A stretch of DNA of 64,000 nucleotides, taken from positions 248,001 through 312,000 of the forward strand of contig NZ_VUMV01000001.1 of assembly GCF_009696005.1 (NCBI RefSeq), written 5' to 3'. The notes under the pieces were generated by a model. It was not told the origin of the DNA and searched no databases. It saw only the letters and a program-made list of their open reading frames with translations. This stretch comes from Bilifractor porci. GTDB lineage: Bacteria; Bacillota; Clostridia; Lachnospirales; Lachnospiraceae. The translations under genes and the position numbers were made by a program. Positions 8,172-16,309 of the stretch are shown here, piece after piece; positions within the stretch are counted from its first letter, which is position 1; every line of letters starts with the position of its first letter.

Positions 8172-9200
8172 TCAGCACTTGATCTCATGAACCCAGCCTT
8201 CCGGTCCGGCAATCCGTCCCATCTGGATTCCGGTGAGAGTGTCGTACAGTTTCTGGAGGGTCGGCCCCATTTTTTCCATACCGCTGGGGATATCAATTTC
8301 TTTCCCGTGATCAAAAATCTTTCCGACAGGAGAGATGACAGCTGCTGTCCCGCAGAGTCCCATTTCCTCAAACTCCGGAACCTCGCTGTACATGACCGGT
8401 CTGTGCTCCACCTTCATGCCGAGCATATTTTCCGCAATGTAGCAGATAGACCGTCTGGTGATGGACGGAAGGATCGAATCCGACTTCGGGGTGACCAGAG
8501 TTTTTCCGCCATCCTTGATAAAGATGATATTGGCTCCGCCCGTCTCCTCTACCTTTGTTCTGGTAGCCGGATCCAGATACATGTTCTCGTTAAAGCCCTC
8601 TCTGTGCGCTTCCATGATCGGATGCAGGCTCATGGCATAATTCAGTCCTGCCTTAATTCCGCCTGTGCCATGCGGCGCCGCGCGGTCAAAATCCGGAATC
8701 CGTACAACAACCGGCTTTGCCCCGCCCTTGAAATACGGGCCGACCGGAGTAACAAGAATGCGGAACATGTATTCATCCGCCGGCTTTACACCGATGACTG
8801 AATTATAGCCGAACATGAAGGGACGGATATAGAGCGTCGCGCCGGATCCGTAGGGTGGAACCCAGTCCTTGTTCGCCGCAACCACCTCGTCAACAGCTTT
8901 GAGGAACCTGTCCTCCGGAAAAACCGGCATCTCCAGACGTCTGCAGGAATCTGCCATTCTCTTCGCATTCAAATCCGGTCGGAAGCATACGATTTTTCCG
9001 TTCTCTTCTGTATATGCTTTCAGGCCTTCAAAACAAGACTGGGAATACTGTAAAACACCGGCGCATTCGCTCATTGTCACCGTGTGTTCCGCTGTCAGCT
9101 TCCCCGCATCCCACTTGCCGTCCTTATACATGGAAACGTAACTGTAATCTGTGGGTCGGTAGCTGAAATCCAGACTTCCCCAATCAATATCCTTTGCCAT
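8172..9200 (-). CDS. ilvE: Branched-chain amino acid aminotransferase
   Basis: It transfers the amino group between glutamate and the branched-chain 2-oxo acids, the last step of Leu/Ile/Val synthesis and the first of their breakdown. The 342-residue product is a fold-type IV PLP enzyme of the larger IlvE class. It has SCFEGLKAY near residue 55, the PLP-lysine segment GGIKAGLNYA near residue 182, and VEETGGANIIFIK followed by SILPSITRRSI, the PLP-phosphate-binding region. AGGAGG stands 7 bases before the ATG, and a perfect consensus promoter lies at 9238-9266. It is monocistronic: its own promoter upstream and a strong terminator downstream. Confidence 0.95.
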   Translation of the reverse strand: MAKDIDWGSLDFSYRPTDYSYVSMYKDGKWDAGKLTAEHTVTMSECAGVLQYSQSCFEGLKAYTEENGKIVCFRPDLNAKRMADSCRRLEMPVFPEDRFLKAVDEVVAANKDWVPPYGSGATLYIRPFMFGYNSVIGVKPADEYMFRILVTPVGPYFKGGAKPVVVRIPDFDRAAPHGTGGIKAGLNYAMSLHPIMEAHREGFNENMYLDPATRTKVEETGGANIIFIKDGGKTLVTPKSDSILPSITRRSICYIAENMLGMKVEHRPVMYSEVPEFEEMGLCGTAAVISPVGKIFDHGKEIDIPSGMEKMGPTLQKLYDTLTGIQMGRIAGPEGWVHEIKC

Positions 9201-9237
9201 TGTTCTGTCCTCCTGTCTGACTTCTTACTTCTTTGCT

Positions 9238-9266
9238 ATTATATTTTTCGCCGCTTTTCTTGTCAA
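9238..9266 (-). promoter_or_regulatory. Consensus sigma-A promoter of ilvE
   Basis: Reverse strand: TTGACA (9261-9266), 17-base spacer, TATAAT (9238-9243), a perfect match to the vegetative consensus. The predicted leader is only about 30 bases, too short for a T-box or attenuator. Confidence 0.92.
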
Positions 9267-9333
9267 CAGTCGGGCACTTGTTTCATCCTGCTTATCTGTT
9301 CATTGAATTTTATTCATCTTCATTCCAGAGAAG

Positions 9334-9379
9334 CAGGCATGTGCGTCACACGGAATCTTTCCGCATACGCACATGCCTG
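9334..9379 (-). terminator. Long hairpin after the EF-G-like gene
   Basis: A 13-bp perfect stem (CAGGCATGTGCGT at 9334-9346 with its complement at 9367-9379) plus an inner CGGAA/TTCCG stem, 36 bases after the EF-G-like stop. The following reverse-strand bases are GCTTCTCT rather than a clean U tract, so termination is likely but not certain. Confidence 0.6.
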
Positions 9380-9414
9380 GAACAAAAGAAGGATATACAA
9401 ATAAAAACCTTGTT

Positions 9415-11505
9415 TTACTCTTCCACCTGGGTAATCTTGCTTGCCCTTTCCTCTACCTGCTGTTTCTGCACATCTGCAGGTGCCTGTTCATAGCGGGCAA
9501 ACTCGTAGGCAAAGTCTCCCGCGCCGCCGGTCATGGAACGAAGGCTGTTGCAGTAGCCGTAAAGCTCCATCTCCGGAACCTCCGCCTCAACTACTGTCAG
9601 TCCGCTCTTGTCCGGCGTCATGCCCAGAACACGGCCGCGCCGTTTATTCAGGTCTCCCATCACATCACCGGTGTACTGGTCCGGAACGGTTACATGGAGA
9701 GATACAATGGGCTCCAGAAGAACCGGATCTGCTTCCATAAATCCTTTTTTGAAAGCCATAACAGTAGCGGTCTTGAATGCCATCTCCGAGGAATCTACCG
9801 GATGGTAGGAGCCGTCATACAGAACCGCCTTTACCCCTACAACCGGGTATGCGGCAAGCGGGCCGGATTCCACAGACTGGGCCAGTCCCTTTTCTACCGC
9901 CGGGAAATAGTTCTTCGGAACCGATCCGCCGACCACCTCTTCTTCAAAGACATACGGCTTATCCAGATCGCCGGAGGGCTCAAAGCGCATTTTTACATGA
10001 CCGTACTGGCCGTGTCCGCCGGACTGTTTCTTATACTTGGAATCCACGTCGGATTTTTTACGTATGGTCTCCCGGAAAGCGATCTTCGGCTTTGAGAGTT
10101 CTACCTGCACCTTATAGCGGTTCAGAAGTTTGGCTACGATGACATCAATATGCATATCACCGATTCCGTAAATCAGCGACTGATGGTTCGCGGAATCATT
10201 CACTACACGCATGGTCAGATCCTCGGATGCCAGTCTTGCAAGACCCTGCGCGACCTTGTCCACATCCGCTTTCTGCACAACCTTGTATCTCTTTGCTGTA
10301 TAGGGCTTAGAGAGGGCAATCGGGCCGTACTCCACCGGATGGGCTTTTGTTGCCAGCGAATCCCCTGTTCTTGCGCTTGCCAGCTTTGCGACAGCTCCGA
10401 TATCTCCCGCGTGGAGCTCCGGAACCTCCGTCACCTTATTTCCGCACATCACATAGAGCTTTCCGACCTTCGCCTCCACATCCTGTGTGACATTATAGAG
10501 GGTGTCATCGCTCTTGATAACGCCGGAGCATACTTTCAGCAGGGAATACTTGCCCAGGAACGGATCGGCGATCGTTTTGAAAATTGTAGCCGACTTCGGC
10601 TTCTGGAAGTCGTAATCTGCGTCAAAGGTATCATTGTTGGTCCTGTCCAGTCCGGCGCGCTTGCGCTTGGAGGGATCCGGGAAATAGCCGACAATATCAT
10701 CCAGGAGAATCTTTACCCCCTGCAGGTTGATCGGCGAGCCCATGCAGACGGGAACGATGCTTCCGTCCTCCACATTGTTTGCCAGAACAGCGCTGATCTC
10801 CGCAACAGAAAATTCCTCCCCGGCGAAATAGCGGTCCATGAAGTCCTCACTGGATTCCGCGACAGATTCCAGAAGTACCTCCCTGTATTTGGAGAGATAG
10901 GGCTCCTCGTAATCCGGAATCGGGCACTCTTCTTTTTCATTTTTATTGATATAACGGCGTCCCTTGTTTTTCACAATATTGATGTAGCCGTAGAACTTTC
11001 CATTTTCACGAAGCGGCATGTGCAGCGGGGCAATTCTCTTGCCGTACATTTCCTGCAGCTTCTCCACGACCTCACGGTAGCTGACATCATCAATGTCCAT
11101 GTCCGTTACAAAAAAGATGCGCGGGAGACTGTAGCGCTCGCAGAGATCCCATGCCTTCTGCGTTCCTACCTGCACGCCTGCCTTGCCGGAGACTACAATA
11201 ACCGCAGCATCCGCCGCCGCGGCTGCTTCCTCTGCCTCTCCGACAAAATCAAAGAAACCGGGTGTATCCAGAATATTAACTTTGTGTTTCCCCCACTCAA
11301 TGGGAACAACTGATGTATTGATTGAGAATTTACGTTTGATTTCTTCTTTATCGTAATCGCTGATGGTGTTTCCGTCGCCGACGCTTCCGAGCCTGCTGGT
11401 GATACCGGATAAATAGGCCATAGCTTCTACCAATGTTGTCTTACCGGCGCCGCCGTGCCCTAGAACCGCGACGTTACGGACCCTGTCTGTTCTGTAAACC
11501 TCCAT
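9415..11505 (-). CDS. Elongation factor G-like translation GTPase (paralogue)
   Basis: A 696-residue GTPase with the full EF-G domain order: G domain (1-280), domain II (295-380), domain III (IGDMHIDVIVAKLL), domain IV (SGGHGQYGHVKM, near 500) and domain V (C-terminal from about 595). It belongs to the EF-G-like paralogue class rather than housekeeping FusA. The P-loop is GHGGAGKTT instead of GHIDAGKTT, and the G4 motif normally NKMD is TDMD. The gene stands alone rather than in a str operon (rpsL-rpsG-fusA-tuf). DTPG (G3) is intact. Its role is unknown; translocation under special conditions or ribosome recycling are possibilities, not shown here. GGGAGG precedes the ATG. Confidence 0.88.
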   Translation of the reverse strand: MEVYRTDRVRNVAVLGHGGAGKTTLVEAMAYLSGITSRLGSVGDGNTISDYDKEEIKRKFSINTSVVPIEWGKHKVNILDTPGFFDFVGEAEEAAAAADAAVIVVSGKAGVQVGTQKAWDLCERYSLPRIFFVTDMDIDDVSYREVVEKLQEMYGKRIAPLHMPLRENGKFYGYINIVKNKGRRYINKNEKEECPIPDYEEPYLSKYREVLLESVAESSEDFMDRYFAGEEFSVAEISAVLANNVEDGSIVPVCMGSPINLQGVKILLDDIVGYFPDPSKRKRAGLDRTNNDTFDADYDFQKPKSATIFKTIADPFLGKYSLLKVCSGVIKSDDTLYNVTQDVEAKVGKLYVMCGNKVTEVPELHAGDIGAVAKLASARTGDSLATKAHPVEYGPIALSKPYTAKRYKVVQKADVDKVAQGLARLASEDLTMRVVNDSANHQSLIYGIGDMHIDVIVAKLLNRYKVQVELSKPKIAFRETIRKKSDVDSKYKKQSGGHGQYGHVKMRFEPSGDLDKPYVFEEEVVGGSVPKNYFPAVEKGLAQSVESGPLAAYPVVGVKAVLYDGSYHPVDSSEMAFKTATVMAFKKGFMEADPVLLEPIVSLHVTVPDQYTGDVMGDLNKRRGRVLGMTPDKSGLTVVEAEVPEMELYGYCNSLRSMTGGAGDFAYEFARYEQAPADVQKQQVEERASKITQVEE

Positions 11506-11705
11506 AAATTGTAACCTCCCATGCGTAGTTTTTTCGGTATATTCTGAAACGTAAATTTAATTATCAGACACACCATGGGTATATTCTACTAAAAATAAGT
11601 TTATTTTTCAATACAAATATGAATTCTGCACAAATTTGCGTAAATTGCGGAGGCTGATGGTACGCATCTCCGGCTGAGGCCGACAAAAACGGAGCAGGGC
11701 TGAGG

Positions 11706-11850
11706 ACCAATGCATTTGTCCCAAGAAAAATAGAGTGATGCAAATGAAAATGGCGCAGGACTAAGAACCAATACATTTGTCCCGGGAAAAATAGAGTGAT
11801 GCAAGGGAAAATGGAACAGGGCTGAGAAAGATGGTCCAGGAAAAGATGGA
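11706..11850. repeat. 61-base tandem repeat, about 2.5 copies
   Basis: Copies begin at 11706 and 11767 and share ACCAAT-CATTTGTCCC, AAAAATAGAGTGATGCAA and AAAATGG; a third degraded copy follows near 11828. The start of each unit is nearly palindromic (GGACCAATGCATTTGTCC in copy one). It lies between rpmB and the EF-G-like gene. Confidence 0.8.
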
Positions 11851-11864
11851 GCGGAAGAAAAGAG

Positions 11865-11900
11865 GAAAAGAAAAAATCCGGCCGCTAAGGTCGGATTTTC
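11865..11900 (-). terminator. Intrinsic terminator of rpmB
   Basis: On the reverse strand AAAATCCGACC, a short loop and GGCCGGATTTTTTCTTTTCC: an approximately 10-bp stem with one mismatch followed by a long U tract, 62 bases after the rpmB stop. Confidence 0.9.
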
Positions 11901-11962
11901 ATTGAACTGAATGTAATAAAACGGACGTCCCTGTCTGCAGGATTCCGTCCAGAGGCGCATGA

Positions 11963-12148
11963 TCACACGCGCTCTACTTTACCGCTTCTCAGGCAGCTGG
12001 TACATACATACATTCTCTTGTTTCCCTGCGGAGTCTTAACACGAACAGACTTCACATTTGCTTTCCACGTTTTATTGGATCTTCTATGAGAATGGCTGAC
12101 GGCATTACCAAAGTAAACGGCCTTATCGCAGATAGCACACTTTGCCAT
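11963..12148 (-). CDS. rpmB: 50S ribosomal protein L28
   Basis: A 61-residue large-subunit protein. It carries the zinc-ribbon cysteine pairs CAIC (residues 4-7) and CTSC near the C terminus, and the conserved HSHRRSNKTWKANV stretch. AAGGAGG stands 7 bases before the ATG at 12148, which is preferred over a GTG two codons upstream. The CxxC form is the zinc-binding version of L28; under zinc limitation some bacteria switch to zinc-free paralogues, but none is visible here. It has its own promoter (12204-12232) and terminator, so it is a single-gene unit. Confidence 0.97.
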   Translation of the reverse strand: MAKCAICDKAVYFGNAVSHSHRRSNKTWKANVKSVRVKTPQGNKRMYVCTSCLRSGKVERV

Positions 12149-12203
12149 GATCACACCTCCTTAAAAATCAACTTATGTCAGCCTTACGGCTCACGACTAG
12201 ACT

Positions 12204-12232
12204 AGTTTAACAGAATAACCGGACATTTGCAA
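12204..12232 (-). promoter_or_regulatory. Sigma-A promoter of rpmB
   Basis: Reverse strand: TTGCAA (12227-12232), 17-base spacer, TAAACT (12204-12209). It begins only 14 bases after the ytfJ stop. The leader contains a small AGCC-GTAA-GGCT hairpin. Confidence 0.8.
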
Positions 12233-12245
12233 GAGTGTATTTTAA

Positions 12246-12635
12246 TTAATCCTCAAATTCCGGGCTGTCTTTTTCTTCTGCTTTTTTACTTCCGCCTACG
12301 GCGTCTTTTATCTTCGTCACGATATCCGGCGCCATATCCAGAATCTTGGCGACAGCGTCCTGATTCTTCAGGCTTACCAGTCTTGTGGTTCCGTCCTTAT
12401 CGATCATAAGGACCGCTGTCGGGCTTGCCTTTGCGCCCATTCCGCCCCCGCCGTTGTTTTTGGAATTCCCCGCATATGCACCGGCGGCCAGCCCGAAGGA
12501 AATATCCGCCAGAGGAATCATGGTGCTCTCGCCAACCTTAATCGGTTCGCCGACTACGGTTTTGGTCGTCAGGAAACCGTCCAGTCCCTTAAACAGTGCC
12601 TCTACATTATCAGAAAATTCTGTTTTATCTGCCAT
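12246..12635 (-). CDS. ytfJ: Sporulation protein YtfJ/GerW family
   Basis: The 129-residue product matches the YtfJ (GerW) family, which in Bacillus is made in the forespore and needed for spore germination. Visible features are the family core VVGEPIKVGESTMIPLADIS, the glycine-rich GNSKNNGGGGMGAKASP segment near residue 75, and the VLMIDKDG strand. The ATG at 12635 has GGGAGG 7 bases upstream; an in-frame TTG six bases earlier is less well placed. The DUF2953 gene lies 18 bases upstream, the same pairing as ytfI-ytfJ in Bacillus. This is one of the few spore-lineage markers in the window. Confidence 0.93.
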   Translation of the reverse strand: MADKTEFSDNVEALFKGLDGFLTTKTVVGEPIKVGESTMIPLADISFGLAAGAYAGNSKNNGGGGMGAKASPTAVLMIDKDGTTRLVSLKNQDAVAKILDMAPDIVTKIKDAVGGSKKAEEKDSPEFED

Positions 12636-12653
12636 TTTCAATCCTCCCTGTTT

Positions 12654-13679
12654 CTATTTCTGTTTGTGATCCTGTCCGGATGTTTTGTGCCCTGCTGCCG
12701 CGTCGGGATTTTTTTTACGGATTACCCGAATCAACGCCTTGACGTTTTTATTCAGTAATATCCTGAGTACTCTGATAAGAACAGGAAACAGAATAATATG
12801 TCCGCGGAGCGTCACATCCGCTTCCAGTTTCTTCTGTGTAAAATCCGGAATAATATGAAGCTCCTCCGGAATCAGTGCAAAGAACATGGCGGCTGCCCCT
12901 AGAATTTCACCTGTATCAGCCGGATCCTCCATACCGAATTCCACTGTACCTTCCGCTTTTCTGGGAAGTACGTGCCTCAGAAGAGGAATACCCTGTTCCT
13001 TTATCACTCTTAATGCATCTCTGAACTGCTCCGAATGCAGATATGCATTCCATTTTTTTATTTTACCACAGGCTTCCGCAAGATTGGAGAAGAATTTCTT
13101 TACCGTTCTTTTTACTCTCCCGGTAAAAGCCATGATGTTCGCGGAAAGCCTCTCCAGCAAGCCCGGCTGTTTCCGGTGAAATACCCGGACTTCCGGTCCG
13201 CCCTGCGCTTTTTCTGTCCTCTCTCCGGGCCGGACGGTCGGCTTCTTTTTTGCCCCCTCGCGCATCCTGCGCTCGGCTTCTTCCTCTGTACGCGCCTTTT
13301 TTCCTGTTTCTTCCCGCGCGGAAACCTTGTCTGTTTCGGTTTTTTTCCTCCCGTCGGCTCCGTCCCTGCGCGGGTGGCTTTTCGGCCTGCTTTTTCCGGA
13401 TTTACGGCCGGAAATCAGCTTCAGGACGGGTATCCCGAATATCCGCAGATCGGTTGTCCTTGTGTTTTTTTCCTCATGAACAAAATCAAACCGGAACCAT
13501 ATGGCCCGAAACAGCCAGGAAACCTTTGCGTGAACTCCTACGGTATCTCCATGCTTTCTGATATCCGCGCGGTACCGAAAGGGCACCAGCAGCAGGAGAA
13601 GCAGCAGGGCAAGAAGAATACACAGAAGAATCAGCAGGATTTTGCCTATGATTCCAAGAACATGCAGCATGATTGCCAT
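12654..13679 (-). CDS. DUF2953 membrane-anchored protein (YtfI-like)
   Basis: A 341-residue protein of unknown biochemical function. The N terminus has one long membrane segment (residues 8-33, leucine-rich), a charged linker of lysine, arginine and glutamate (about 90-175), and a C-terminal DUF2953 domain with a VEFGMEDPADTG motif. It directly precedes ytfJ, as YtfI does in Bacillus, and is therefore likely sporulation-associated. The start ATG abuts the stop codon of the upstream small gene, with GAGGAG in the end of that gene. The charged linker length is unusual but the reading frame is intact. Confidence 0.8.
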   Translation of the reverse strand: MAIMLHVLGIIGKILLILLCILLALLLLLLLVPFRYRADIRKHGDTVGVHAKVSWLFRAIWFRFDFVHEEKNTRTTDLRIFGIPVLKLISGRKSGKSRPKSHPRRDGADGRKKTETDKVSAREETGKKARTEEEAERRMREGAKKKPTVRPGERTEKAQGGPEVRVFHRKQPGLLERLSANIMAFTGRVKRTVKKFFSNLAEACGKIKKWNAYLHSEQFRDALRVIKEQGIPLLRHVLPRKAEGTVEFGMEDPADTGEILGAAAMFFALIPEELHIIPDFTQKKLEADVTLRGHIILFPVLIRVLRILLNKNVKALIRVIRKKNPDAAAGHKTSGQDHKQK

Positions 13680-14015
13680 CTAATTCTCCTCTTTTGATGT
13701 TTCCAGCGATTTCAGGTAATCGCGCACATTACAGTTTCCGACAGCCGCAAAACAGTCCTCAACCATTTTCCGGACCAGCTCCAGCGCCTCACTTCTTCCG
13801 CATGCAATGCCTACAATTTCCGGAAGCCGCTTTCTGAGCGCCTCCTGACGGAGATAGACAGAGCAGACAATGTCCAGCATATCCCTGTCACTTGCCGAAT
13901 AAGTAATCAGGTACAGATCCGGCCGGAATTTTCCGTCCCGAATCTCCCTGATATATTTTTTCTTTTTCCGGGCGGCAGTTTCGCCCACATAAAGATGTTC
14001 CGCAAAACGGATCAT
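13680..14015 (-). CDS. Conserved-looking small protein of unknown function
   Basis: A 111-residue protein I do not recognise. It begins MIRFAEHLYVGE, has a basic patch RKKKKYIREIRDGK (residues 16-29) followed by a mixed alpha/beta segment PDLYLITYSASDRDMLDIV, and ends in charged helices. No signal peptide or membrane segment is visible; it has two cysteines that could be redox- or metal-linked. AGGAGG lies 12 bases upstream. Its stop codon touches the DUF2953 start, so it is co-translated with the YtfI/YtfJ pair, and the Nudix gene ends 90 bases upstream. Function unknown; the operon suggests a possible link to sporulation. Confidence 0.7.
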   Translation of the reverse strand: MIRFAEHLYVGETAARKKKKYIREIRDGKFRPDLYLITYSASDRDMLDIVCSVYLRQEALRKRLPEIVGIACGRSEALELVRKMVEDCFAAVGNCNVRDYLKSLETSKEEN

Positions 14016-14105
14016 AACCGACTGAAACCTCCTGAATTTTTCGGTTTTTCCTGTCCTCTTCCGGGATCCGCCGGCACCAGACGGAACCGGACTGCAGCCG
14101 CAGCA

Positions 14106-14558
14106 TTATCCCTGTCCTTCTGCCGGAACCCACAGGCCTCCCTGTTTCAGCTTCTGGTACATCCGGTAGCCTTTTTCCAGTATCATCCTCTCATTGGAGA
14201 ACTTCAGCAGATGATACGCCTCATGGTATTTATAATAACCGGAATCCAGAAAATATTCTTCCTTCTGGGGCTTGCTGTGGTAGCTGTCGGCCATCATCAG
14301 AAACCAGTGCACCTCCTTGTGGACCTCTCCCTCCGGCACAAAAAAGGAATACTGGCTTGTCCCGATATATCCCATGATCACAGGGCGGACGCCCGCCTCT
14401 TCCGCAACCTCGCGGAGCGCGGTCTGTTCCGGGGTCTCCCCCTTTTCCACCGTCCCCTTGGGAAGCACCCAGCCTTCATAGCGCCCTTTGTAGTTCTTAT
14501 ATAATGTCAGCAATTTTCCGCGAAAAACAACTACTCCTCCGCAACTGGTGGCTTCCAT
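14106..14558 (-). CDS. Nudix hydrolase
   Basis: A 150-residue Nudix (MutT-like) hydrolase. The Nudix box is complete: G-x5-E-x7-REVAEEAGV, starting at the G of GTVEKGE near residue 36, with the preceding WVLPKG typical of the diadenosine polyphosphate/ADP-ribose-type branch. The start at 14558 gives MEATSCGGVVV, the normal family N terminus, with AAGGGA 7 bases upstream. A longer ORF to 14621 would read a lysine-arginine stretch in the leader and is rejected. The upstream leader contains the multi-hairpin block at 14604-14810. The substrate cannot be predicted. Confidence 0.88.
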   Translation of the reverse strand: MEATSCGGVVVFRGKLLTLYKNYKGRYEGWVLPKGTVEKGETPEQTALREVAEEAGVRPVIMGYIGTSQYSFFVPEGEVHKEVHWFLMMADSYHSKPQKEEYFLDSGYYKYHEAYHLLKFSNERMILEKGYRMYQKLKQGGLWVPAEGQG

Positions 14559-14603
14559 CCGCAGATCCCTTCTCCGTTTCTTTTTATTTTTTTCAGAACT
14601 AAT

Positions 14604-14810
14604 ATGATACCAGGGTCCCAAGGTCTTAACGCCTTCGTGCTTGCGCGAAAAGGCGTTTGACCTTGGGACCCGCCCCCGACATGAGCAAGAAGCAGAACCC
14701 TTGTTTTATAAGGATTCTGCGAGATTGCGAATGGCGGGAGGATTGCGGGAATTGCGAAGCAATGAAGCAATCCGAGGGTATCATTTGGGGCCAAAATACC
14801 TTTTGACCCC
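14604..14810. repeat. Block of four consecutive palindromes between PBP and Nudix genes
   Basis: Hairpin 1 (14613-14671): GGGTCCCAAGGTC arms with an inner AACGCCTT/AAGGCGTT stem. Hairpin 2 (14692-14720): GCAGAACCCTT with AAGGATTCTGC. Hairpin 3 (14740-14773): GGATTGC/GCAATCC with inner ATTGC/GCAAT. Hairpin 4 (14787-14810): GGGGCCAAAA with TTTTGACCCC. An 8-bp inverted repeat, ATGATACC (14604-14611) and GGTATCAT (14777-14784), spans hairpins 1 to 3. No ORF fits. It looks like a structured repeat element or RNA rather than a simple terminator. Confidence 0.75.
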
Positions 14811-14848
14811 AGCATCATAATATAAGTGCCAAAAGTGCCTTTGCCAAT

Positions 14849-16309
14849 TTAATAAGTTCCCGTTCCCCAGGCAGAAAACACACTTCTTGCGACCTGTGTG
14901 GCCGGAGCCCTGCCGTTTCCGCCGTCTTCCACAACCGCGCAGATCACAATATCATTGTTTCCGGTATTGGTGTACCCGGTAAACCAGGAATGGGCCTTCC
15001 CCTCGCTGATATCTCCGTATTCCGCGGTTCCTGTTTTTCCCGCAATCTGGTACGGAAGATCGCTCAGGTCATCCGCTGCCGTCCCCCGCTGCACCACCGC
15101 TTCCAGAAGCGGTTCCAGCGCCTGGGTTTCCTCCGTCGTCATCACTTCACCAAACACCTGCGGCTGCACGGTTTTAACATTGCTTCCGGTGGCGCTGTCA
15201 ACGCTTTTCACAAAGATGGGCGTTATCATCTGGCCGTTGTTTTTCACGGCATCCGCGATCATGCACATCAGCATGGGAGTTGCAAGCGTATCGCCCTGTC
15301 CGATAGCCGTCTGCATGGTCAGCTGGTTCGGTGTATTGGCATCCAGTGAAAATTCGCCTCCGTTATACGGCAGCTCCACCGGAATATCCTGATTAAATCC
15401 CATCTGATCCGCCGTCTGGCGGAGAAGATCCTTGTCGATCAGATTGACCGCCATATAGGCAAACGCGCAGTTGCAGGAATTCGCCATGGCGTCCTGAAAG
15501 CTCTCCTGTCCGTGTACTTCGTTTCCGGCACAGTGGATGGTGTAGCCGTCACTCTCATAGCTTCCGGTACAGGTATAGCTGAAATCATCGAAGGTTCCGT
15601 GCTGTCTGTAGTAGGCCAGCGCCGTCACAATCTTAAAGGTGGATCCGGGCGGGTACTGGCCCTGCGTCGCCCGGTTCAGGAACACACCGTCCTCGCTGTT
15701 TACCAGAGACTCCCAGTCCTGCTCGATGGTGTTCGGGTTAAAATTCGGGCTGCTGTAATCCACCAGAACTTCCCCCGTGTCCGCGTCCATGGCAAAAACA
15801 GCACCCCTGTTGGACCCCAGGGCATCGGATGCCGCCTGCTGCAGCACGGCGGACAGGGTTGTGGTTACGTTATCCCCCTGCTTCTTTTCTTCCTGGATGT
15901 CCTGCTGCATCTGCGTCACAATATCCGCGTGAGACTGCAGCATGGTACTGTTCTCCGTGGATTCCAGTCCGCTGCCTCCGTAGACCGAATAGCCGACCGC
16001 CTGCGCGAACAGATTTCCGTAGGGATAGTTCCTGCTCTCCGTCCCGTCCTCTGCGGTGACGGTTTCCGCCAGAACGTTTCCGCTCCTGTCCAGCAGAGAG
16101 CCCTTGACAATCTGCTCCTGCACAATCTCCTGCCGCTTGTTATACGGACTGTTCAGCAGGTCATCACTCAGAAACACCTGAAAATACACCATGTAGCCGA
16201 TCAGAGAGGCAAACAGGGCAAGACTGATATAGGAAACAATCCGGTACGGCCTAGTAATGGATTTCAAGTCCGTTTTTTGTCTGTTCTTCGATTTTTTTTG
16301 CGAGCTCAT
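14849..16309 (-). CDS. Class B penicillin-binding protein (transpeptidase)
   Basis: A 486-residue peptidoglycan transpeptidase. After a basic N terminus comes one membrane anchor (IVSYISLALFASLIGYMVY, about residues 24-43), a short dimerisation region, and the transpeptidase domain with STFK (about 221), SCN (about 278) and KTGTAE (about 422). The compact form and position next to an FtsW/RodA gene resemble the PbpA-RodA pair of actinobacteria and Clostridia. I chose the ATG at 16309 because CGGAG stands 6 bases upstream; the ATG at 16351 has no such site. It overlaps the SEDS gene by 59 bases. Whether it serves division, elongation or spore cortex is not decided by sequence. Confidence 0.9.
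   Translation of the reverse strand: MSSQKKSKNRQKTDLKSITRPYRIVSYISLALFASLIGYMVYFQVFLSDDLLNSPYNKRQEIVQEQIVKGSLLDRSGNVLAETVTAEDGTESRNYPYGNLFAQAVGYSVYGGSGLESTENSTMLQSHADIVTQMQQDIQEEKKQGDNVTTTLSAVLQQAASDALGSNRGAVFAMDADTGEVLVDYSSPNFNPNTIEQDWESLVNSEDGVFLNRATQGQYPPGSTFKIVTALAYYRQHGTFDDFSYTCTGSYESDGYTIHCAGNEVHGQESFQDAMANSCNCAFAYMAVNLIDKDLLRQTADQMGFNQDIPVELPYNGGEFSLDANTPNQLTMQTAIGQGDTLATPMLMCMIADAVKNNGQMITPIFVKSVDSATGSNVKTVQPQVFGEVMTTEETQALEPLLEAVVQRGTAADDLSDLPYQIAGKTGTAEYGDISEGKAHSWFTGYTNTGNNDIVICAVVEDGGNGRAPATQVARSVFSAWGTGTY

Larger units (their letters stand above)
11506..11962. other. 457-base gene-free stretch with repeats and the rpmB terminator
   Basis: It holds the leader of the EF-G-like gene, a 61-base tandem repeat (11706 onward) and the rpmB terminator (11865-11900). 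Reverse-strand ORFs here are low-complexity readings of the repeat and lack ribosome sites. No clear promoter for the EF-G-like gene was found, only a TATACC-like hexamer. Confidence 0.6.

Noticed and set aside
11601-11966. A 121-codon minus-strand frame between rpmB and the EF-G-like gene
   Set aside because: It reads through the 61-base repeat and the rpmB terminator, and overlaps the end of rpmB; there is no ribosome site.
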